Below are positions 59,665 through 64,000 of a stretch of 64,000 bases of DNA, in pieces. The position numbers and the translations under genes were made by a program. The notes beneath the pieces are model-generated. The model was not told where the DNA came from and searched no databases. It worked only from the letters and a program-made list of their open reading frames with translations. The first letter of the stretch is position 1; every line of letters begins with the position of its first letter. The stretch is from Amycolatopsis suaedae (GTDB lineage: Bacteria; Actinomycetota; Actinomycetes; Mycobacteriales; Pseudonocardiaceae). The stretch spans positions 340,814 through 404,813 of the forward strand of contig NZ_SFCC01000007.1 of assembly GCF_004214935.1 (NCBI RefSeq). Reading direction: 5' to 3'.

Positions 59665-60749
59665 CCCAGCGTCACCACCTGGCGGATCAGGTCGCTGTGG
59701 CCTTCCCTCAGCACGCCGAGGCCGTCGTTGATGTCGTCGAAGGTGAGCCTGCGCGAGATCATCCCGTCGAGGTCGAGCAGGCCGGCGCGCCAGAAGTCGA
59801 GCATGCGCTGGGTGTCCCGGGCGACGTTGACCCCGCCGTAGAAGGAGCCGAGCAGCCGCTTGTCGTGCAGGAACAGTTCCTGCGCGGAGAACTGGACCAT
59901 CGCGTCGCCCCGGCCGGCGCCGACGATCACGGTCGCCCCGCCGCGGCGGGTGTGGTCCCACGCCGAGCGGATGGTCGCCGGGTTGCCGACGACGTCGAAG
60001 ACGTAGTCGAAGCCCTCGGCGGCGGTCACCTCCTGTTTCAGCGCCTCGACACCGTCGGGTGTGGTGGCGTGGGTGGCGCCGAAGCGGGTGGCGATCGGGT
60101 GCTTGGCCTCGACCGGGTCGACGGCCGCGATCACCGTGGCACCGGCGATCCGCGCGCCCTGGATGGCCGAGATCCCCACGCCTCCGCAGCCGATGATCAG
60201 CACCCGCGAGCCGGGCTCGACGGCCGCCGTGTTGAGCACCGCACCGGCACCGGTCAGCACACCGCAGGCGACCAGCGCGGCCGTCTCGAACGGCACCGCC
60301 GGGTCGATCTTGATCGCACCGGCCGCGGGCACCACCACCTCGTCGGCGAACGTGCCCAGCCCGGCGTAGCCGAACAGCGGCGTGTCGCCGAGGCGGAAGC
60401 GCGGCGAGGTGAACGCGGCGATGGCGTGCACCGGGCACAGGTGGGTCTGGCCACGCAGGCAGCTCGGGCAGGTGCCGCAGGGCGGGACGAACGAGACGGT
60501 CACGTGGTCGCCCGGCGCGAGGTGCTCCACGCCGCTGCCGACCTCGAGCACCTCACCGGCGCCCTCGTGACCGACCACGCCGGGCGCCAGCGCGGGCAGC
60601 GTGCCGTCCATGGCCGACAGGTCGCTGTGGCAGATCCCGCAGGCCCGCACCCCGATGCGCACCTCGTGCGGGCCCGGCGCGACGGTGCTGACGTCGTCCC
60701 TGAGTTCGAGCTTGTCGTCGCCGATCGCGTTCAGTACGGCCGCTCTCAC
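59661..60749 (-). CDS. Zinc-dependent alcohol dehydrogenase (MDR superfamily, class III-like/AdhD type)
   Basis: 362 residues. The catalytic zinc ligands are in ACGICHSD (Cys 40) and GHEGAGEV (His 61, Glu 62), and the structural zinc has four cysteines at about 91, 94, 97 and 105 (CGTCPSCLRGQTHLC). The Rossmann loop is IIGCGGVGISAIQGA. It oxidises a primary or secondary alcohol with NAD(P)+ or mycothiol-type adducts. It is the first gene of the steroid operon. The GTG at 60749 has AGGGAG 8 bases upstream, and a promoter with a KstR-like operator lies in the 90 bp before it. Confidence 0.92.
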   Translation of the reverse strand: MRAAVLNAIGDDKLELRDDVSTVAPGPHEVRIGVRACGICHSDLSAMDGTLPALAPGVVGHEGAGEVLEVGSGVEHLAPGDHVTVSFVPPCGTCPSCLRGQTHLCPVHAIAAFTSPRFRLGDTPLFGYAGLGTFADEVVVPAAGAIKIDPAVPFETAALVACGVLTGAGAVLNTAAVEPGSRVLIIGCGGVGISAIQGARIAGATVIAAVDPVEAKHPIATRFGATHATTPDGVEALKQEVTAAEGFDYVFDVVGNPATIRSAWDHTRRGGATVIVGAGRGDAMVQFSAQELFLHDKRLLGSFYGGVNVARDTQRMLDFWRAGLLDLDGMISRRLTFDDINDGLGVLREGHSDLIRQVVTLG

Positions 60750-60803
60750 GTCGCGTGCTCCCTCGCTCGCCGCCGGCCGCCGCTGGCCGGGCACTCAGAG
60801 CAC

Positions 60804-60832
60804 AGACTAGAATCTGTTCTCGTTTACATCAA
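60804..60832 (-). promoter_or_regulatory. Promoter of the steroid/mce4 operon with KstR-like operator in the spacer
   Basis: On the minus strand TTGATG (60832-60827) and TAGTCT (60809-60804) are separated by exactly 17 bases. The spacer and -10 edge hold GAGAACAGATTCTA (60821-60808), which fits the KstR consensus TNNAACNNGTTNNA except at the outer base and with ATT for GTT. Repressor binding there would block polymerase directly. KstR is a TetR-family repressor of cholesterol genes in mycobacteria and rhodococci. Confidence 0.65.
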
Positions 60833-60839
60833 GAGTGCA

Positions 60840-61031
60840 CTACTGCCGCAAGAGCAGGGCGTTCTTGGGACAAGCCGCGATCGCGTTGGAAACTCGTTCT
60901 AGTTCCTCACGCGGTGGATGCGGCTGGCGAATCCGCAGCTCCTCGTCCTCGTCGAGCTCGAACACGGCCGGCGCCATCGCCACGCACAGCTCGTTGGCCT
61001 CGCACAGGGAGCGGTCGACGCTGATCTCCAC
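60840..61031 (-). CDS. fdxD: Small [3Fe-4S]-type ferredoxin, FdxD-like
   Basis: 63 residues. Three cysteines (10, 16, 54) are spaced CxxxxxC...CP, the pattern of actinobacterial single-cluster ferredoxins that lack the second cysteine of the CxxC pair. The interior is acidic (FELDEDEEL). It likely donates electrons to a cytochrome P450 or another steroid-degrading oxygenase; no P450 gene is in the window. The GTG at 61031 follows GGAGG 4 bases upstream. The gene lies between the ADH promoter and the divergent fadE26, matching Rv3503c. It is probably driven by the KstR-controlled divergent region at 61063. Confidence 0.9.
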   Translation of the reverse strand: MEISVDRSLCEANELCVAMAPAVFELDEDEELRIRQPHPPREELERVSNAIAACPKNALLLRQ

Positions 61032-61062
61032 GCTTCCTCCGTTCGACGATCGGTGCTACAAC

Positions 61063-61076
61063 TAGAACAGGTTCTA
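61063..61076. promoter_or_regulatory. KstR-type operator between fdxD and fadE26
   Basis: TAGAACAGGTTCTA is a perfect palindrome (TAGAAC-AG-GTTCTA) matching the KstR consensus TNNAACNNGTTNNA at every fixed base. It sits in the 104-bp divergent intergenic region, 32 bp from the fdxD start and 60 bp from the fadE26 start, and can repress both. Confidence 0.85.
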
Positions 61077-61135
61077 CACTACGCGGGTGGCGCCTCGGCG
61101 ACCACAACGAGCGGGTCTGACGGAGGTGACGGCCG

Positions 61136-62317
61136 GTGCGGATCGGCTACACGCGCGAGCAGGAGGAACTACGCGACGAGCTGCGTTCCTACTTCGCCGG
61201 GCTGATGACCGCCGAGCGCAGGGCCGGGCTGGCCGGGCCGGGCGGCGAGTACGGCGATGGCGTGGCGTACAAGGAGATCGTGCGGCAGCTGGGCCGGGAC
61301 GGCTGGCTCGCCATCGGCTGGCCGACCGAGTACGGCGGGCAGCAGCGGTCCATGGTGGACCAGCTGATCTTCACCGACGAGGCGGCCCGCGCCGGGGTGC
61401 CGATCCCGTTCCTGACGATCAACACCATCGGCCCGACCATCATGCGCTTCGGCACCCCGGAACAGAAGGCGTTCTACCTGCCCCGCATCGCGGCGGGCGA
61501 GCTGCACTTCTCGATCGGCTACTCGGAGCCGGAAGCCGGAACCGACCTGGCGTCACTGCGCACCCGTGCCGTGCGTGACGGTGACGGCTACGTCGTCACC
61601 GGGCAGAAGATGTGGACCAGCCTGATCGAGTACGCCGACTACGTGTGGCTGGCCGTGCGCACCGACCCGGACGCCCGCAAGCACAAGGGGATCAGCATCC
61701 TGGTCGTGCCCACCGACGCGCCGGGGTTCTCCTGGACGAAGGTGCGCACGGTGGCCGGGCCGGGCACCAGCGCCACGTTCTACGACGGTGTGCGGGTCGG
61801 CCTGGACGCGCGGATCGCCGAGGAGAACGCCGGCTGGCCGCTGATCACCAACCAGCTCAACCACGAGCGGGTCGCGCTCACCTCGGCCGCGCCGGTGCGG
61901 GCGGCGCTGCGGGAGGTCACCGAGTGGGCCGCGCGGACGAAGCAACCCGACGGCAGCCGGGTCATCGACGCGGAGTGGGTCCGTACCCATCTGGCCAGGG
62001 TCCACGCCGGCGCGGACTACCTGAAGCTGCGCAACTGGAAGATCGCGTGGGCGGCGGCCGAGAACGAGCTGGGCCCCGGCGAGGCGTCGGCGACCAAGGT
62101 GTACGGCACCGAGTTCGCGCTGGAGGCCTACCGGCTGCTGATGGAGGTCCTCGGCGCCGCGGCCGTCGTCCGGGAGGGCTCGCCGGGCGCGGTACTGCGC
62201 GGCAAGGTCGAGCGGCTGCACCGGTCGTCGCTGATCCTCACCTTCGGCGGCGGCACCAACGAGATGCAGCGCGACCTCGTCGCGGCCACCACACTCGGAC
62301 TTCCGGTCACGCGTTAG
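61136..62317 (+). CDS. fadE26: Acyl-CoA dehydrogenase alpha-type subunit, FadE26/ChsE4-like
   Basis: 393 residues in the three ACAD domains: an N-terminal helical domain (to about 120, with WLAIGWPTEYGGQQRS), a middle beta domain (FSIGYSEPEAGTDLASLRTRAVRDGDGYVVTGQKMWTS is spread over 122-160), and a C-terminal helical domain ending in FGGGTNEMQRDLVA. The FAD/CoA-binding SEPEAGTD motif is intact. The homologous FadE26-FadE27 pair forms a heterotetramer that dehydrogenates cholesterol side-chain acyl-CoAs. The GTG at 61136 follows GGAGG. The stop is 8 bp before the fadE27 start. Confidence 0.93.
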   Translation: MRIGYTREQEELRDELRSYFAGLMTAERRAGLAGPGGEYGDGVAYKEIVRQLGRDGWLAIGWPTEYGGQQRSMVDQLIFTDEAARAGVPIPFLTINTIGPTIMRFGTPEQKAFYLPRIAAGELHFSIGYSEPEAGTDLASLRTRAVRDGDGYVVTGQKMWTSLIEYADYVWLAVRTDPDARKHKGISILVVPTDAPGFSWTKVRTVAGPGTSATFYDGVRVGLDARIAEENAGWPLITNQLNHERVALTSAAPVRAALREVTEWAARTKQPDGSRVIDAEWVRTHLARVHAGADYLKLRNWKIAWAAAENELGPGEASATKVYGTEFALEAYRLLMEVLGAAAVVREGSPGAVLRGKVERLHRSSLILTFGGGTNEMQRDLVAATTLGLPVTR

Positions 62318-62325
62318 GACAGGGT

Positions 62326-63408
62326 ATGGACTTCTCGCACACCGAGGCACAGCAGGCACTGTCCGGGCTCGCCCGCCGGATCCTGCGAGAACGCTGTGAT
62401 CCGCGGTCTTGGGACGAGCCCGGTTCCGGCGGGTTCGACCGTGCACTGTGGACGGAGCTGGCCCGCGCCGGGGTCGTCGACGCGGCGCTGCCGAGCACGG
62501 CGGGCGGCGGCGGTTTCGGCCTGCTGGAACAGTGCGCCGTGCTCGTGGAGATCGGCCGTACGGTGGCGCCGGTGCCCTACCTGGCCACCGTGACGGCCGC
62601 TGCCGCCGTGGCCGAGTTCGGGGACGCGCGGCAGGTCGAGCGCGAGGTGGTCCCGGTCGCCAGGGGCGAGCGCGTCCTCACCTCGGCGCTGGCCGACGCG
62701 GGCGCGCCCTGCGGGTTCACCGCGCAGCGGACCGAGGACGGCTGGCTGGTCAGCGGCACGCAGAGCACCGTGCCGTACGCGGCGTTCGCCGACGCCGTGC
62801 TGGTGCCCGCGGTCGCGGCCGACTCGACCGTGCTGCTGATCGTCGGCACCGGCGCCGACGGCGTGACCGTCGAGCCGCAGCGCACCGTCGACCGCGGCGA
62901 CGCCGGGCTGGTGCGGCTGACCGACGTCGCGGTACCGGACACGGCCGTGCTGGGCTCGCCGGACGCGGCGGCGTGGCTGCGGGCGCGGGTCACCGTGGCC
63001 TGGTGTGCCCTGCAGCTGGGCGTGCTGGACGAGGCGCTGACCCGGACCGCGGAGTACGCCAAGGAACGCAAGCAGTTCGACCACGCCATCGCCGGTTTCC
63101 AGGCGGTGCGTCAGCGCCTCGCCGACGGGCATCTGGACGTCGAGGCGGTCCGCCTGACGCTGTGGCAGGCCGCCAGCAGGCTGGCCGACGGCCTGCCCGC
63201 CGAGCGCGACGTCGCGACGGCGAAGTTCTGGGCGGCCGAGGCCGGGCACCGGGTGGCGCACACCGCGGTGCACATCCACGGCGGAGTCGGGATCGACACC
63301 GACCACCCGCTGCACCGCTACTTCGTGGCGGCGAAGCGGGCGGAGTTCGCCCTCGGCGGCGCCACCGCGCAGCTGCGCACGCTGGGCGGCCTGCTCGCCC
63401 CTACCTGA
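62326..63408 (+). CDS. fadE27: Acyl-CoA dehydrogenase beta-type subunit, FadE27/ChsE5-like
   Basis: 360 residues. ACAD fold with a shorter, less conserved middle domain lacking the SEPEAGTD-type motif. The C-terminal domain has YAKERKQFDHAIAGFQAVRQRLADG and THAVQIHGG-like HTAVHIHGGVGIDTDHPLHRYF. The combination of one well-conserved and one degenerate subunit encoded side by side is typical of the heterotetrameric steroid-type dehydrogenases, in which only half the active sites are catalytic. The ATG at 62326 is chosen because upstream in-frame sequence lies antisense-like inside fadE26. The stop overlaps the convergent small membrane-protein gene by 8 bp. Confidence 0.92.
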   Translation: MDFSHTEAQQALSGLARRILRERCDPRSWDEPGSGGFDRALWTELARAGVVDAALPSTAGGGGFGLLEQCAVLVEIGRTVAPVPYLATVTAAAAVAEFGDARQVEREVVPVARGERVLTSALADAGAPCGFTAQRTEDGWLVSGTQSTVPYAAFADAVLVPAVAADSTVLLIVGTGADGVTVEPQRTVDRGDAGLVRLTDVAVPDTAVLGSPDAAAWLRARVTVAWCALQLGVLDEALTRTAEYAKERKQFDHAIAGFQAVRQRLADGHLDVEAVRLTLWQAASRLADGLPAERDVATAKFWAAEAGHRVAHTAVHIHGGVGIDTDHPLHRYFVAAKRAEFALGGATAQLRTLGGLLAPT

Positions 63409-63715
63409 CGGTGTCGCCGGACTTGCGGCCGGACCGGCTCATGCTCACCAGCCCGGCGATCCCGACACCGGCGCCCGCGACGACGAGCACCACGCCGGCG
63501 ATCCGGAAGATCTTGGGCGAGGAGTTGTAGTCGGCGACTTCCCGCATGCTCTCGCTCGACACCGGGCAGCCCTTCTCCTGGTCGTAGAACCCGGAGGTCG
63601 GCCCGCCCGGCGTAGCGCATTCGGTGTCGGGACCGCCCGGCTGCAACAGGAACGAGGCAATGCCCAGCACGAGCAGCGCGGCGGCGACGAAGAACAGTTT
63701 CCGGTGAGTTGGCAC
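63401..63715 (-). CDS. Small two-TM hypothetical protein
   Basis: 104 residues with a hydrophobic helix near the N-terminus (about 7-25, LFFVAAALLVLGIASFLL), an extracytoplasmic loop holding two cysteines (TECATPGG and EKGCPVSS) and a second helix (about 70-92, IAGVVLVVAGAGVGIAGLVS), then a short basic tail. The two loop cysteines could form a disulfide outside the membrane. No family recognised. It is convergent with fadE27 and the reading frame has plausible codon use, so it is kept as a gene. Confidence 0.7.
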   Translation of the reverse strand: MPTHRKLFFVAAALLVLGIASFLLQPGGPDTECATPGGPTSGFYDQEKGCPVSSESMREVADYNSSPKIFRIAGVVLVVAGAGVGIAGLVSMSRSGRKSGDTVR

Positions 63716-64000
63716 CGGCCCTGTATAACCGGATCACGCGGCGGCGGTGTCGGTCGAACGCCCCACACCGCCGCCGTCACTCCCTCCGGCGCCGGCTGGC
63801 TGCCACCACGAACGAGACAACACACCAAACACCAGAGCACGTGAAGGCCACCATCACCACGTCACACGTCAGGGCCCCGGCAAAGTCGAGTCGCGGGCAG
63901 GCGAGTGGCTGGTCTCGAGCGTGGAACTCGCGTCAGTGTCAGGGTGGGTGTGCCGCTGTTGCGGTGGTGGGGATCCTGGCGGGGTGGTGGTCTGGCTCGA
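63716..64000. other. Window-edge intergenic stretch with one strong hairpin
   Basis: No gene is supported in these 285 bases. CGGCGGCGGTGT (63739-63750) pairs perfectly with 63765-63776 (12 bp, loop 14). It stands upstream of the small membrane-protein gene on the minus strand and may end a transcript arriving from beyond the window. The last 120 bases are GT-rich on the plus strand and lower in coding character. Confidence 0.5.

Noticed and set aside
60887..60900. Third KstR-like site GGAAACTCGTTCTA
   Set aside because: It keeps AAC-N2-GTT but lacks the outer T and lies inside the fdxD coding sequence; chance match is likely.
1..64000. tRNA, rRNA, transposase or phage integrase genes
   Set aside because: Both strands were scanned for clover-leaf tails and typical catalytic motifs in the intergenic gaps; nothing convincing was seen.

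Overview
The window is 64 kb of very GC-rich, densely packed actinobacterial chromosome. Three things point to a mycolata or Pseudonocardiaceae-type actinomycete: the gene order around wag31-sepF-ftsZ-mur, the complete Mce4-type steroid importer, and the TTG/GTG starts with ATGA/GTGA stop-start overlaps. Small hairpin repeats near 24.9 kb and 54.6 kb look like those I remember from Amycolatopsis-like genomes; the genus is only a guess. No tRNA, rRNA, CRISPR array, transposase or phage gene was seen.

Layout. 1-1228 (-): SRPBCC protein, YCII/DGPF protein and an ECF sigma factor cut by the window edge. 1352-3148 (+): FadD15-type acyl-CoA ligase. 3154-5779: TetR repressor divergent from a DrrAB-type ABC exporter. 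5835-8646: DUF885 peptidase-like protein and an unusual HTH/Pro-rich protein. 9027-12891 (-): an operon led by a SAM-IV riboswitch (class V aminotransferase, membrane protein, lspA, rluD). 12958-20345 (-): M23 peptidase, cation/proton antiporter, penicillin-binding protein, and ileS with its T-box leader. 20432-24808: FUSC exporter, fibronectin-III protein and a two-TM zinc-motif protein.

24966-46494 is the division and cell-wall (dcw) region on the minus strand: murE-murF-mraY-murD-ftsW-murG-murC-ftsQ, then ftsZ-pgeF-yggS-sepF-yggT-wag31. It is interrupted between ftsQ and ftsZ by a SigK/RskA locus with its redox/lipid genes (FAD oxidase, DUF1365, UfaA-type methyltransferase, DUF1295). That locus has a mirror-symmetric bidirectional promoter which appears to give two leaderless mRNAs.

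46560-63408 is a steroid uptake and degradation locus. A 14-gene minus-strand operon (alcohol dehydrogenase, Hsd4A, aldehyde dehydrogenase, 20-beta-HSD-like SDR, yrbE4AB, mce4A-F, two Mce-associated proteins) faces fdxD and the divergent fadE26-fadE27 pair. Two KstR-like palindromes lie in its control regions. The operon ends 65-95 bp upstream of murE, so ftsI/ftsL/mraZ are not next to murE here.

The most unusual structures are: a 315-bp segment made of palindromic repeats, bounded by a 25-bp direct duplication, between yrbE4B and mce4A; the symmetric SigK promoter; the SAM-IV switch in front of an operon that also carries lspA and rluD; and a strongly over-represented 9-mer (CCACAGTGG/CCACTGTGG).
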